DNA of 64,000 nt from Saccharicrinis sp963665705 (GTDB lineage Bacteria > Bacteroidota > Bacteroidia > Bacteroidales > Marinilabiliaceae): NCBI GenBank assembly GCA_963665705.1, contig OY762448.1, forward strand, positions 3,348,001 to 3,412,000. The letters run 5' to 3'. Position 1 is the first letter of the stretch. Each line of letters opens with the position of its first letter. Below the pieces are notes generated by a model. That model saw nothing but the letters and a program-made list of their open reading frames with translations. It was not told the origin of the DNA and did no database searches. Of this stretch, positions 36,571 to 46,810 are shown piece after piece. The position numbers and the translations under genes were made by a program.

Positions 36571-38532
36571 CTATTCTTGATAATCAAACGTTCCTTCTGA
36601 ACCAGAAGCATCTTTCCAACCAATAGTTTGTTCTAACCATGTATTTAAAGTTAAAACGTCAGTTTTTAGCCCCATGATATAGTAATTAGATTTCCAATCA
36701 ATTTGTACAGCTTCTCCATCCACATTGTCCATTGGAGTTTCTAAATCTGCTAATACAAAATTGTTTGTATAAATATCTGCTAAATCTTGAATTTGTGTAT
36801 CAAAATCACTAGCATCAATATCCACTACGACATCTTCTCTTACCAATGCTAATGGATCATCTTCTGTTACTACATCTTTATACTGAAGATAATGACCAGT
36901 ACGTTGTGTACCATTAATGGTAGCAAGTCCTAATTTAGCACAAGTGGTATTATTTATATTTGCATCGTCATTGTACAACATCCATCTTTGAATATCCCAA
37001 AAACGTTTTCCTTCATAAGCCAATTCCACACGTCTTTCATAAAGACAAGCTTCAATAGCTTCATATTTATCATTTAAAGTTCCTATTCCATAATTATTTG
37101 CAGAAGAAATACCTACACGATTTCTTACGAAACCTAAATAACTCACACAGTTAGAAACGTCTCCTTTTGCAGCATAACATTCTGCAATATTTAGTAATAA
37201 CTCGGCATATCTATATTCAAAAATATCTGTACCTGAATATTGAAAACTACTAGTATTATCTGCACTTGAGTTTGTCATTTTACGAACAAATGCAGGACTT
37301 GATACACTATTATCATCACTTGTATAGGTAATATTATTTGCATCTACCCAACGGTATGCCCAAACAATTGATTCATCATTATCCTTATAGGCCCATTTAC
37401 ATCCAGAAAAAGCAAATGTTCTATAAAATCTAGGATCACGATCTTTAAAAAATAAAAATTCATCATATCCATTATCAATTGTAGGACGAGAACCATCTGC
37501 CATTGGAAATAAATCAATCATTTCCTTTGGTGCTGATAATCCACCGCCACCATCTTGGCTACTAAGGCGAATATTCTTTTCCCAAGAATTATTTAATGAC
37601 GTACTTGACGTTCCACTACCTAACAATTGAACGGTAATTGCTTCTGAACAAAAAGAATTATCAACTAAAAACATATCTTGCCAGTCTTTAGCTGTACTTC
37701 CATACAAACCATAACCGTCTGCTGTTAATTGAATTTCTGCAGCCAATCCAGCTTGCAAAGCATTATTCCAGCGATCGCTATTTGAATTATCCCAATCAGT
37801 ATTAAATAAAGGGCTAGCAAAAGTTAATAGCACTCGAGCTTTTTGAGCTAAAGCAGCTCCTTTTGTCACACGACCATAATCAGATGCATCCCAATTTTCT
37901 GGCAATAAACTAGCCGCTTCATCTAAATCAGCCACAATCTGATCAACTAATTCTGAAACACTAGCACGAGGGTGTTTAATACTTTCATCTGTAGATGAAG
38001 CATTTTCAACAGTTAATACAATCGGAACACCTCCATATGTACGCATTAAATCAAAATATTGAATAGCTCTTAAATAATACATCTGTCCTTTTGCATGATT
38101 ACGATAATCTTCATCTAAACTTGCTCCACGAACATCAATATCTTCAATTAATTCATTACAATCTCTTATACGTGTATAAGGATTATTTTTAATCTTATTT
38201 TCTACTTTAGTACCATAGTAACCTGATGCATCATCAGCATCTTCATAGGTAATTGTAGGGTTAATAAGATCCTGAATTCCTCCTACTTCTTCTGTCATTG
38301 AAGTTTTTTCTGTATCATATGAACCTACTAAAGTAGCAGTTGGGGTTTTATAACCCGAGAAAAAATCATAATATAAATTGTTGATGTACCAATCTACACG
38401 TTCCTGGGTTTCATAAAATGAATAATCATAATCCCCATAGTTCTCTTTTTCCTCCAGAAAATCATCACTGCAGGATACGCTAGCAAATACTATCAGAGCC
38501 AACGATATATATAAATTAATCTTTGCTTTCAT
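36571..38532 (-). CDS. SusD/RagB-family surface glycan-binding lipoprotein
   Basis: 653 residues; lipoprotein signal with lipobox ASVSC followed by SDDFLEE, which is typical of SusD proteins. The helical TPR scaffold (YLRAIQYFDLMRTYGGVPIVL, KGAALAQKARVLLTFASPLFN, YRYAELLLNIAECYA, RRVELAYEGKRFWDIQRWML) is complete. It caps the SusC channel at 38551-41958, which starts 18 bases upstream in the same operon. It would hold RG-II or pectin oligosaccharides at the cell surface for import. It is on the long side for the family, with extra segments in the middle. Confidence 0.95.
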   Translation of the reverse strand: MKAKINLYISLALIVFASVSCSDDFLEEKENYGDYDYSFYETQERVDWYINNLYYDFFSGYKTPTATLVGSYDTEKTSMTEEVGGIQDLINPTITYEDADDASGYYGTKVENKIKNNPYTRIRDCNELIEDIDVRGASLDEDYRNHAKGQMYYLRAIQYFDLMRTYGGVPIVLTVENASSTDESIKHPRASVSELVDQIVADLDEAASLLPENWDASDYGRVTKGAALAQKARVLLTFASPLFNTDWDNSNSDRWNNALQAGLAAEIQLTADGYGLYGSTAKDWQDMFLVDNSFCSEAITVQLLGSGTSSTSLNNSWEKNIRLSSQDGGGGLSAPKEMIDLFPMADGSRPTIDNGYDEFLFFKDRDPRFYRTFAFSGCKWAYKDNDESIVWAYRWVDANNITYTSDDNSVSSPAFVRKMTNSSADNTSSFQYSGTDIFEYRYAELLLNIAECYAAKGDVSNCVSYLGFVRNRVGISSANNYGIGTLNDKYEAIEACLYERRVELAYEGKRFWDIQRWMLYNDDANINNTTCAKLGLATINGTQRTGHYLQYKDVVTEDDPLALVREDVVVDIDASDFDTQIQDLADIYTNNFVLADLETPMDNVDGEAVQIDWKSNYYIMGLKTDVLTLNTWLEQTIGWKDASGSEGTFDYQE

Positions 38533-38550
38533 GATTTTAAATTGGTTTAA

Positions 38551-41500
38551 TTAGAATGTTACATTTAAATTAACCGCCCACGTTCTAAGCGTTGGATACC
38601 CCTCATAAGAATTATCATACATGTTACGATAATGATCAGGATAAGGATTATAAAAATCCCATAGGTTATTTCCTGTAACTCCAATAGTTGCTCTATCAAT
38701 ATTTACTTTAGATGTAATCAATTTAGGAATATCATAACCAACACTTAAATTTTTCATATAGCAACGGAAAGTTTCCACTTGCCAGAAATCAGATGGTGCT
38801 GCAATTTGATCGTAATAAGCTAAATTTGGATATTTACCATTAACATTATCATCTGGATCATACATATCTGTCCAATAACTTTCATGAGCCCACATATTAT
38901 GAGAAGAAGATGTTCCTTGTTTAACTATATCTATAAAACGTGCACCACCCCATGATGTTGCGATTTGAGTTTTAAAACTAAAGTTTTTGTATTTAAAACC
39001 TAAATTTGTAGTAAAACCGTATCTTTTATCTTTCTTGGCTAACTTAACGTAATCTAAGTTCTTGTCTATTTGTCCATCCGCTTCAGCTTGAGTACCATCT
39101 TCACTATTAAAATCACCACCAACATCCTTATATGCCAACATTCCTGTTTTCATACCATCGACACTACTAACTCCTAAATAATTTGGATCTGTACCCGCTG
39201 AAGATGCATGATCTGAAAGATAATCCCAATAGTTTTGGATATCTTGTTCAGTTCTTAAGACACCATCTCCTGTTAAAGTTCCTTTCCATGTTTCAAATCC
39301 CCATACAGGGAAAATTGTTGATTCACCTTCAATAGTTTGATTGTTTGAAGGGTGAGTAAGTGCTTGTTCTGGATATTTCTGAATTTTATTATTATTAAAA
39401 CCAAAATGAATCCCAACATTATAACTAAATGCAGAACTTACTTTATCTCTCCAATTGATACTAAATTCAGTACCCCAGTTATCAACTGCTGCATAATTCT
39501 CTTCAGCAAAACCTCCACCTACAGATAAAGGAACTCCGACTGAACTAGACATATTTGTTAACATATCCTTAGTTCTATCGTAATAAAAATCAAATCCAAG
39601 ATTTAATCTATTATCCATCACATTTAGGTCAATACCAACATTATGTTTTACAGTAGCATCCCAACCAGCATCTCTATTAGGAGAAACTTTTGGACTTAAA
39701 CCGCCCCCCAGTTCACCACCATCTGAACCAAACTGTAATCCTTTATCAGTATATATATCATAAAGTTGTTTCCATCTCCATGCTTTAATATTATCCTTAC
39801 CTGTTTTACCAACTGAATAACGTACTTTTAAGAAATCAACCCAAGATACAGCATCTTTAAACCAACTTTCTTCAGATAATACCCAACCTGCTTGCACTGA
39901 TGGGAAAAATCCCCAATAATTTTCAGGAGCAAATTTTGTTGATGCATCACTACGGAACATGAATTGTAATAAATATTTTGATCTAAAACTATAATTAACC
40001 CTACCTAAATACGACAATGTTCCTGATTCAGTTTTACTTGTATAAGAGTTATCTGATAAATCTCCAGCTGTAGAGCTAGTTCCATTATAGTCAGAAAGCG
40101 TATTTTCATAGGCTAATCTTTGAAACTTATAATCAGATTCTGTACGCTCAACACCAACCATAGCACTAACATCATGGTCACCTATTGTACGGGCATAATT
40201 TGCAAAAAAGTTAACTTGAGTACTTTTACTAATACTTTCATTATAATACACTCTAGTATTACGAACATTAGTCTCAATTTTATAATCATCATCTGTTGCA
40301 GAACTAACCAAGTGATGCCCTTCTTGATTATAATTTTTTATTCTAGCTAAAGTATATGGTAACTGAACCTGCTCTGTATTACTATTACTTTCACTTCTAG
40401 AATAAGTACCTTTAAAAGATAAACCTTTAACAAAAGGAACTTCATAATTTAAAGCAAAGTTTGTATTATATGAAAAGTCTTCTGTTACTTGTTTAGATCC
40501 ACTATTTAAACTTGCAAAATAGTTCCACCCTGCAATTGTTCTATTAGTATTAGCACTTTGAAGGTTTCTATCTGTACGTGGATTTGGAGAAAACCAATAT
40601 TCTTCATTATCTACAATTGTTGTCCATGGAACATATTTTGGCATATGTAATAAATAACCATAGTCAGCTTGCTCTCCACTACTCTTCGCTTTTGAACCAT
40701 AACTACTATCATTAATATTTGCAACAGATTTTGTAAATGATTTTTCTACAGAACTATTATTGGCTGAAATAGATCCTGAAAGCTTTAAATCCTTAGTAAT
40801 CTTAACATCCACTCCTGTGCGAAAATTCCACTTATCATAATCCTGACTACCTAGGTTTGCTCCTTGTGTAAAATAAGTAGCTCCGGCAAAATAAGTGGCT
40901 TTTTCATTACCTCCACTCATACTAATTGAGTGTTTTTGTTGACCTGCACTTGACCATGCCTTATCTAACCAATCATAGTTTAAGTTTTTCATTTCTGCTA
41001 ATTCATCATCAGAAAATAGGTTTTTACCATCACTATCTCTATTCCCAGCTTTCAAAAACCTGTTATGCCAAATTCCAAAATCATATGCATCCATAGTTTT
41101 ACTATGGCTTATAGCATCATTAAATGCAAATTGTCCAGAATAACTAAATTTAGTTTTACCTGCTCTACCTCTTTTTGTTTTAACAATAACAGCACCTTGA
41201 GAGGCACGTGAACCATAAATTGCAGCACTACCATCTTTTAACACTGTAATACTCTCAATTTCTGAAGGATCTAACCTATTAAACGCATCTAAAGTTGGCA
41301 ATCCTGTTTCAGGATCTATTTGAATCATGTCATCAATTACTATTAATGGTATTTCAGAACCTCCATCTTTTGAAAATGAATATGTTTGACGAATCGTTAA
41401 AGTAGCTGATTCGCCAGGTCTCTGAGATCCTCCACTTACAGAAACTCCAGGGATCTGTCCATTTAACGCTTCTGACATACTAGTAACAGGTAAATTTTCA

Positions 41501-41958
41501 ATTTCATCCATTTTAACCGTTTCAATAGCTCCTGTAATGTTTTTAGCTGTTTGGCTACCATAACCAACAACAACCACTTCACTTAAACTTGCAATATCCT
41601 CAATCATAGTGACGTTAATGGAACTCTGTCCTTCTACAGAAACCACTTCCTCATTAAAGCCAATAAATGAAAATACTAATTGAGCATTAGATGGTGCTTT
41701 AATAGAATATTTACCTTCTATGTCTGTAATTGTACCATTAGAAGTCCCTTTTATTAACACATTTACACCAGTAAGGGATTCGCCATCGGCATCTTTTACT
41801 ACACCAGTAATAGTAATACTTTCTTTATCTTGTGCATAAACATTTGAAATGCTAAAGCATTGTATAAATGCTAATAAAGACACAAGATAAATCAAACGCA
41901 ATCCTTTGGGATTAAATAATCCTTTTAGGATTAATAAAAAATTAGGATTTTTTTTCAT
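38551..41958 (-). CDS. SusC/RagA-family TonB-dependent transporter
   Basis: 1135 residues. The signal ends near ISNVYAQ (about 43), followed by a carboxypeptidase-regulatory-like beta domain (about 50-125, GVVKDADGESLTGVNV), a TonB-box-like segment (LSEVVVVGYGSQ), the plug (IENLPVTSMSEALNGQIPGV ... DPSEIESITVLKDGSAAIYG) and a 22-strand barrel ending with NVTF and a terminal aromatic. There is no N-terminal STN domain, so no direct anti-sigma signalling. With SusD it imports oligosaccharides across the outer membrane. It starts 118 bases after the symporter gene's stop; the gap holds an inverted repeat but no clear promoter, so it may be partly read through from the catabolic operon. Confidence 0.96.
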   Translation of the reverse strand: MKKNPNFLLILKGLFNPKGLRLIYLVSLLAFIQCFSISNVYAQDKESITITGVVKDADGESLTGVNVLIKGTSNGTITDIEGKYSIKAPSNAQLVFSFIGFNEEVVSVEGQSSINVTMIEDIASLSEVVVVGYGSQTAKNITGAIETVKMDEIENLPVTSMSEALNGQIPGVSVSGGSQRPGESATLTIRQTYSFSKDGGSEIPLIVIDDMIQIDPETGLPTLDAFNRLDPSEIESITVLKDGSAAIYGSRASQGAVIVKTKRGRAGKTKFSYSGQFAFNDAISHSKTMDAYDFGIWHNRFLKAGNRDSDGKNLFSDDELAEMKNLNYDWLDKAWSSAGQQKHSISMSGGNEKATYFAGATYFTQGANLGSQDYDKWNFRTGVDVKITKDLKLSGSISANNSSVEKSFTKSVANINDSSYGSKAKSSGEQADYGYLLHMPKYVPWTTIVDNEEYWFSPNPRTDRNLQSANTNRTIAGWNYFASLNSGSKQVTEDFSYNTNFALNYEVPFVKGLSFKGTYSRSESNSNTEQVQLPYTLARIKNYNQEGHHLVSSATDDDYKIETNVRNTRVYYNESISKSTQVNFFANYARTIGDHDVSAMVGVERTESDYKFQRLAYENTLSDYNGTSSTAGDLSDNSYTSKTESGTLSYLGRVNYSFRSKYLLQFMFRSDASTKFAPENYWGFFPSVQAGWVLSEESWFKDAVSWVDFLKVRYSVGKTGKDNIKAWRWKQLYDIYTDKGLQFGSDGGELGGGLSPKVSPNRDAGWDATVKHNVGIDLNVMDNRLNLGFDFYYDRTKDMLTNMSSSVGVPLSVGGGFAEENYAAVDNWGTEFSINWRDKVSSAFSYNVGIHFGFNNNKIQKYPEQALTHPSNNQTIEGESTIFPVWGFETWKGTLTGDGVLRTEQDIQNYWDYLSDHASSAGTDPNYLGVSSVDGMKTGMLAYKDVGGDFNSEDGTQAEADGQIDKNLDYVKLAKKDKRYGFTTNLGFKYKNFSFKTQIATSWGGARFIDIVKQGTSSSHNMWAHESYWTDMYDPDDNVNGKYPNLAYYDQIAAPSDFWQVETFRCYMKNLSVGYDIPKLITSKVNIDRATIGVTGNNLWDFYNPYPDHYRNMYDNSYEGYPTLRTWAVNLNVTF

Positions 41959-42033
41959 CGATCATAAAATTTGATTTAATAAATAATAAAACTATAACAA
42001 TATATTATATTTAATTAGATACAATTTGGCCAC

Positions 42034-42057
42034 AATACAGCATTAAAACACTGTATT
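42034..42057 (-). repeat. Inverted repeat in the symporter-susC gap
   Basis: AATACAG (42034-42040) and CTGTATT (42051-42057) flank a 10-base spacer. There is no T-run after it on the minus strand. It may be a weak attenuator, an mRNA-processing hairpin or an operator for another regulator. Confidence 0.35.
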
Positions 42058-42076
42058 TATTTACCTTAAGGCTATA

Positions 42077-43657
42077 TTACTTTTGTATGAGTTCTCCTGA
42101 TTTTTTCAATCTTAACCATCCTTTAAATGTTAATCGCTCATCAATATTTTGTTTGCCTTGATAGAACAGACTGCCAACATACCCTACAATAAAAAGTATT
42201 ACATGACTATAAACTCCAATCATATACTTATGATGAATAAAATTGTATGAGCCTAGATCAAGTAATAATTTCTCTTTTCCTTCCGTTCCAATAGGTGTTG
42301 ATGTTAGTAATGCATAAGCAGTGAATAAGATACTTGCACCAACACCATAATACAACCCTTGTTTATTTGCTTTTGGAACAAAAATTCCTAATAAAAACAT
42401 TCCGGCAATACCACCTGAGAAAATAGCATATAATGTAAAGACAATACCAAGTACTCCTTTTCCACCAGCATTAACATAGAATAAGGCTACTCCGATTGCT
42501 CCTAGTCCTGCAAGTACAATAAATAATTTACTTAAACGTACTTTCGTTCTTTCTGAGCTATTGGGTTTAAATCTATTGTAGTAATCTTCCAAACAAATCG
42601 CCGATAAACAATTTAAATCAGAATCTAAACTTGATACTGCAGCAGCAATTAAAGCAGAGATAATTAACCCGACTACACCAACTGGTAGTTTAGTCATAAT
42701 GAAATAAGGAAAAACAGCATCTGTCTTTATTCCCTCTGGTAATACTCCTACATTGATTTGATAGTAAGAAAATAAGGCAGTGCCAATAAACATAAATAAG
42801 CCCCAAACAGGTACACTCAAAATCACTCCCATTAGAGAGGCTTTCACTGCTCCCTTATCAGATTTAGCTGTTAAATATCTTTGAATAATAGTTTGGTCGG
42901 TACCATATTTTTGTATCGCATAAAATACTCCATTTAAAGCCATTACTATGAAAGTCAGATTAACAAACTCCATATCAAATGGACCAAATCCTATTCTACC
43001 ATTTTCCATAGCCACATTCCATATTTCAGCAGGACCGCCTTCTGTAGAAAACAGCAAAATACCCAATGTAATCAATCCTCCAGCTATAAGCATAAAGCCT
43101 TGTATAACATCCAACCAAATTACAGCTTCAATACCACCAAGTACTGTCAATATAATTACAGCAACACCTATAACCCATATTACTGTAACAGTATCTATTC
43201 CTATCATTTTACCTAATGCTAATGAAATTAAATAGAACACTGTACCCATTTTTGAAAAGTGGGTTAATATAAAACTGACTGAACTATATATACGTGCAAA
43301 AAAACCAAATCTCTGTTCAAAATATTCGTATGCACTCAATTTTATAACATGCCTAAATAATGGAACAATAAAACCTACTATAAAAACTAAAACAATAGGA
43401 ACCATTAAACCTTGTACCAAACGTATCCAGTTACTCGAATAACCTTCTCCCGGATATGCTAAAAATGTAATACTACTGATTAAGGTGGCTAAAATGGACA
43501 TACCAATTGCCCATGAAGGAATTGTACCTCCTGCTGTAAAGTAATTATCAGTATCCTTTTGTCGTTTAGAGAACCGAACTCCAACTCCAATTGAAAGCAA
43601 TAATGTTACTATAACAATTAAGTAATCTATAATATGTAATGAATTTGTAGCTTGCAT
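42077..43657 (-). CDS. Sodium:solute symporter (SSS family) of the acid-sugar operon
   Basis: 526 residues with about 13 transmembrane helices and the SSS signatures DTDNYFTAGGTIPSWAIGMS and AAVSSLDSDLNCLSAICLEDYYNRF (sodium-site helix). Relatives carry sugars, sialic acids and organic acids. It is the last gene of the operon adh-dapA-pdxA-kinase-symporter, 16 bases after the kinase. Its position makes it the likely inner-membrane importer of the operon's starting compound; if the Dha hypothesis is right, this is a Dha carrier, in keeping with SSS proteins that carry sialic acid. It differs clearly from the symporter at 11660-13243. Confidence 0.88.
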   Translation of the reverse strand: MQATNSLHIIDYLIVIVTLLLSIGVGVRFSKRQKDTDNYFTAGGTIPSWAIGMSILATLISSITFLAYPGEGYSSNWIRLVQGLMVPIVLVFIVGFIVPLFRHVIKLSAYEYFEQRFGFFARIYSSVSFILTHFSKMGTVFYLISLALGKMIGIDTVTVIWVIGVAVIILTVLGGIEAVIWLDVIQGFMLIAGGLITLGILLFSTEGGPAEIWNVAMENGRIGFGPFDMEFVNLTFIVMALNGVFYAIQKYGTDQTIIQRYLTAKSDKGAVKASLMGVILSVPVWGLFMFIGTALFSYYQINVGVLPEGIKTDAVFPYFIMTKLPVGVVGLIISALIAAAVSSLDSDLNCLSAICLEDYYNRFKPNSSERTKVRLSKLFIVLAGLGAIGVALFYVNAGGKGVLGIVFTLYAIFSGGIAGMFLLGIFVPKANKQGLYYGVGASILFTAYALLTSTPIGTEGKEKLLLDLGSYNFIHHKYMIGVYSHVILFIVGYVGSLFYQGKQNIDERLTFKGWLRLKKSGELIQK

Positions 43658-43673
43658 ACTTATATAAATATTT

Positions 43674-44843
43674 CTATTTCCCTACTAATATTTCTTTAGG
43701 CCAAATATAACTTCCAGGTTTGGTTGTAATAGAAAGTCTTGGGTATCCTGCAACATTCATCTGAATCACTCCTGGCTCAATTTCATTAAAAGGATATAAT
43801 CGCGTAATATTCAAACTTTTAAAAATAACAGCTGCAGTAGCACCACCTTCTATTAACATATCATCGAACTCAACCAGGTCAACAATTATTTTTACTAACT
43901 GCCCTACAGTTTCTCTAATTCTTATTGCAATATCTTTTTCATTACTTCCGGAATGATTTATTGTAATAATAACTCTTTTACTATCTTCTATTTGTTGAAC
44001 AATTTCATTAGCCCATTTCAACAATAAGGATTTTTTAAAATCTTTTTCCCAATAAACACCTTCAGGCATATTTGAAATAAATACATTTGAATCCTTAATA
44101 CTCTGAATCAGTTCATTACTTTTAGGATAAGCACTACCAAAAACATATAAAGTCTTTTCTCCTAGTTTACACTCAGATTCTGTATTATTACTCAGTTTTT
44201 TAAATTTCTTATTTAATATGATATCAAAAAAACCTGCACCTCCCGCAGCAATTGTCTGACTATCGACAACTTCGCTCCATTTCTCCATATCTTCTTCATT
44301 AGTTACATCACCTATAACTAATCCTAAATCAGGAATAGGTTGATCCACACTAGCTGAAGTTAAATTTGGTCTTGTCGCACCTACTAATTCAATTACCGAT
44401 GATGAATGAATAGAATATTCAGTATCTTTTACAAAAGAGGTTTCTGCTAATGGTTTACCGTCAACATAGTATATCCCTCCTTTAATTAATCTTTTAAAAT
44501 TAGGATTACCTGCAATAACAATAGCCCTCTTTTTACCTGATATTTCTAATTGAGCATCCAATTCTTCAGCAATATTTCCTCTTAAAACAGAATCTAATTT
44601 TTTATATATGTATTGTGGATTTAATTCCAACAATTCCTTAGTTAATCTCTTAATTTCCTTTACTGCGCATTCTGATGAAAGAGTTCTTGTATCAGCTGCA
44701 ATAACTAACAAATCAGCTTCTTCGTCTTTTTCAACCTTTGTTTCGATAACGACATTCAAACCATGTCGCAGTCCAACTCCTCCAATCTCGGCAGCTCCAG
44801 TAAAATCATCCGCAATAACAGCTATCATATCTCTTTCTAACAT
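43674..44843 (-). CDS. Four-carbon acid sugar kinase (DUF1537), likely D-threonate kinase
   Basis: 389 residues, cytoplasmic. The N-terminal domain has the DUF1537 substrate-site motifs IAVIADDFTGAAEIGG, AADTRTLS, YIYKKLDSVLRGN and VIAGNPNFKR; the C-terminal nucleotide-binding domain has VGDVTNEED, GGAGFFDIIL, IEGGATAAVIFK and TKPGSYIWP. Characterised members phosphorylate the 4-hydroxyl of D-threonate, D-erythronate or 3-oxo-tetronate, or related branched acids. The next gene is PdxA-like (6 bases), the partner that oxidises D-threonate 4-phosphate or D-erythronate 4-phosphate. No 3-oxo-tetronate isomerase or decarboxylase gene is present, which favours D-threonate or D-erythronate over L-threonate. 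A 3-oxo-isoapionate-type kinase is an alternative in an apiose setting. Confidence 0.85.
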   Translation of the reverse strand: MLERDMIAVIADDFTGAAEIGGVGLRHGLNVVIETKVEKDEEADLLVIAADTRTLSSECAVKEIKRLTKELLELNPQYIYKKLDSVLRGNIAEELDAQLEISGKKRAIVIAGNPNFKRLIKGGIYYVDGKPLAETSFVKDTEYSIHSSSVIELVGATRPNLTSASVDQPIPDLGLVIGDVTNEEDMEKWSEVVDSQTIAAGGAGFFDIILNKKFKKLSNNTESECKLGEKTLYVFGSAYPKSNELIQSIKDSNVFISNMPEGVYWEKDFKKSLLLKWANEIVQQIEDSKRVIITINHSGSNEKDIAIRIRETVGQLVKIIVDLVEFDDMLIEGGATAAVIFKSLNITRLYPFNEIEPGVIQMNVAGYPRLSITTKPGSYIWPKEILVGK

Positions 44844-44849
44844 TTATTA

Positions 44850-45887
44850 TTATCTATGAAGCTTTACCGCATATTCAATGGCAAATAGTAATGCGTCACA
44901 ACTAGCAATTCCTTTTCCTGCAATTTCAAAGGCAGTACCATGATCTACAGAAGTTCTGATTATCGGAAGTCCTAGAGTAATATTTACACCCTTAACACTT
45001 TTCATTGCTTTTGTCTCCGGATCCCAAATAAAACCTACTACTTTAAACGGTATGTGACCTTGATCATGATACATGGCAACACATCCATCATATTTTCCTC
45101 CATTTGCCAATGCATATAATGCATCAGGAGGTACAGGACCTTCAACATTTAACCCTGATTTAACTGCTTCTTTTATTGCAGGTATAATTTCTTTTTCTTC
45201 CTCATATCCAAATAATCCGCCATCACTAGAATGAGGGTTTAAGCCAGCAACTCCAATCTTAGGATTCTGGATTCCAATTCTTTGTAATCCTTCATCTAAA
45301 AGCTGAATTACTTCAAGAACTCTATCTTTTTTAACTCTATCGCATGCCTCACGAAGTGATACATGTGTACTCACATGAATTACTTTAAGTTGCTCATCTG
45401 CAAGCAACATGGCATATTTAGGCGTATTCGTATAATGAGCATAGATCTCTGTATGACCTGAAAAATGATGACCTGCAGCGTTAATTGCCCCTTTATGTAT
45501 AGGTCCTGTAACTGTTCCATCTACTTTCCCATCCATTGCTAATTCAATTGCTTTTCGTACTGATCTGAAAGCGATATCTCCAGCAATAGCAGATACTTCA
45601 CCAAACTTTATTGCTTCCGGGTTTTCAATCTCTAAATCGTATACATCAATAGTACCTTCTTCAAATTGAGCTTCAGAAACATCTGAAATAGCTCTTACTT
45701 TTAGATTTACTTTAGCTATTTCTACAGCTTTCTTAATAATTTCTGCATTACCAATTACAAGAGGTTTACACTGTTGGTAAATAGACAAATTTGAAAATGC
45801 TTTGGCAGCAATTTCAGGTCCAATACCAGCAGGATCCCCCATTGTAATTGCTAAAACTGGCTTTATTTGATCTTGATTATTCAGCAT
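44850..45887 (-). CDS. pdxA2: PdxA-family dehydrogenase, likely 4-phospho-D-threonate 3-dehydrogenase (PdxA2)
   Basis: 345 residues, cytoplasmic. The family fold and metal ligands are clear: VLAITMGDPAGIGPEI at the start, HHFSGHTEIYAHYT, VIHVSTHVSLREACD, GLNPHSSDGGLFGYEE and CVAMYHDQGHIPFKV, then TSVDHGTAFEIAGKG near the end. Housekeeping PdxA makes vitamin B6, but a PdxA paired with a DUF1537 kinase is the known PdxA2, which oxidises 4-phospho-D-threonate (or the erythronate) so that CO2 is lost and DHAP forms. The genes are packed (6 bases to the kinase, 2 to the DapA-like gene), so the four enzymes work as one set. A B6 role is unlikely in this operon. Confidence 0.85.
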   Translation of the reverse strand: MLNNQDQIKPVLAITMGDPAGIGPEIAAKAFSNLSIYQQCKPLVIGNAEIIKKAVEIAKVNLKVRAISDVSEAQFEEGTIDVYDLEIENPEAIKFGEVSAIAGDIAFRSVRKAIELAMDGKVDGTVTGPIHKGAINAAGHHFSGHTEIYAHYTNTPKYAMLLADEQLKVIHVSTHVSLREACDRVKKDRVLEVIQLLDEGLQRIGIQNPKIGVAGLNPHSSDGGLFGYEEEKEIIPAIKEAVKSGLNVEGPVPPDALYALANGGKYDGCVAMYHDQGHIPFKVVGFIWDPETKAMKSVKGVNITLGLPIIRTSVDHGTAFEIAGKGIASCDALLFAIEYAVKLHR

Positions 45888-45888
45888 T

Positions 45889-46809
45889 TTATTTAAGAAT
45901 TTTCAAATTAGCTAATTCCTCTTTCATGGAATTTACATATTCAACTTCCTGATCCTTATCCATTCTGTACATAGGAGGCATAACATTAGCTTTACACAAA
46001 CCTTGGATAGACATAATTACTTTTAATGCAGGAATTGATTCACTTAAAATCCTGTCTTTCTGATATAACGAGCCTAAGTAATTTGTTTTTTCTTGCAATT
46101 CGTCAGCTACCACTTTATTTCCTTTTAATGCGGCATCCAATAAATCCTTATATAAATCAGGAGTGAAATTCCCAGTACTAGGAACAATTCCATCCGCTCC
46201 ATTTAGCATAGCAAAACTTGACTGAGCAGCCCATCCTAATAAATAGGAAAAATCTTCTCTATCCTTTGATAGTTCAATTGCTTTTATTAGTCTTTCTTTA
46301 TCTCTTTCAGAATCTTTTAAACCAACAATATTTTCATGCTCACTTAAACTATCTATAACGGACAACGGTATTGAGCATTTTACTGTTGCTGGCATATTAT
46401 AAATAATCAAAGGACGATTTATTTCATCTGCCAACTGTGTAAAATATTTAAACATTTGTTCTTCGTTCATTGGATAATATGCAGGAAGAGTAGCAACCAT
46501 GACATCAGCACCTAATTCTGCATATTTTTTAGCATCTTCAATCGACTCATTAATACAGTTTGAAGAAATACCCACATACACAAGATCTTTCCCATCTACA
46601 CTTTCCACTACCGCCTTTACTAATTCTTCTTTTTGCTTTGAAGATAATGACGGTGCTTCACCTGTAGTACCAAGGATAAAAGGACTTACTCCGGATGAAA
46701 TAAATAAATCAATGATATTATTTACACCATTTATATCTATTGAAAGATCATCGTTCAATGGGGTAATCATTGGAACAACAACTCCACTATATTTCTTTTT
46801 CAACTCCAT
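45889..46809 (-). CDS. DapA-family class I aldolase (2-keto-3-deoxy acid aldolase type)
   Basis: 306 residues from the ATG at 46809 (MELKKKYSGVVVP), directly after the dehydrogenase stop; an in-frame start upstream would overlap that gene. The TIM barrel has the pyruvate-type aldolase residues: GTTGEAPSLS (48-56), Y137 in IIYNMPATV and the Schiff-base lysine K165 in IVGLKDS. Family members cleave or form 2-keto-3-deoxy acids such as KDG, N-acetylneuraminate or dihydrodipicolinate. Lysine biosynthesis is unlikely in this operon. The partner genes point to a substrate whose cleavage gives pyruvate and a four-carbon aldehyde acid, such as Dha; KDG or Kdo are alternatives. Confidence 0.85.
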   Translation of the reverse strand: MELKKKYSGVVVPMITPLNDDLSIDINGVNNIIDLFISSGVSPFILGTTGEAPSLSSKQKEELVKAVVESVDGKDLVYVGISSNCINESIEDAKKYAELGADVMVATLPAYYPMNEEQMFKYFTQLADEINRPLIIYNMPATVKCSIPLSVIDSLSEHENIVGLKDSERDKERLIKAIELSKDREDFSYLLGWAAQSSFAMLNGADGIVPSTGNFTPDLYKDLLDAALKGNKVVADELQEKTNYLGSLYQKDRILSESIPALKVIMSIQGLCKANVMPPMYRMDKDQEVEYVNSMKEELANLKILK

Positions 46810-46810
46810 T

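Noticed and set aside
44850..46809. Vitamin B6 (pdxA) or lysine (dapA) biosynthesis genes
   Set aside because: Their packing with a DUF1537 kinase, an alcohol dehydrogenase and a symporter under a catabolic LacI operator argues for sugar-acid breakdown instead.
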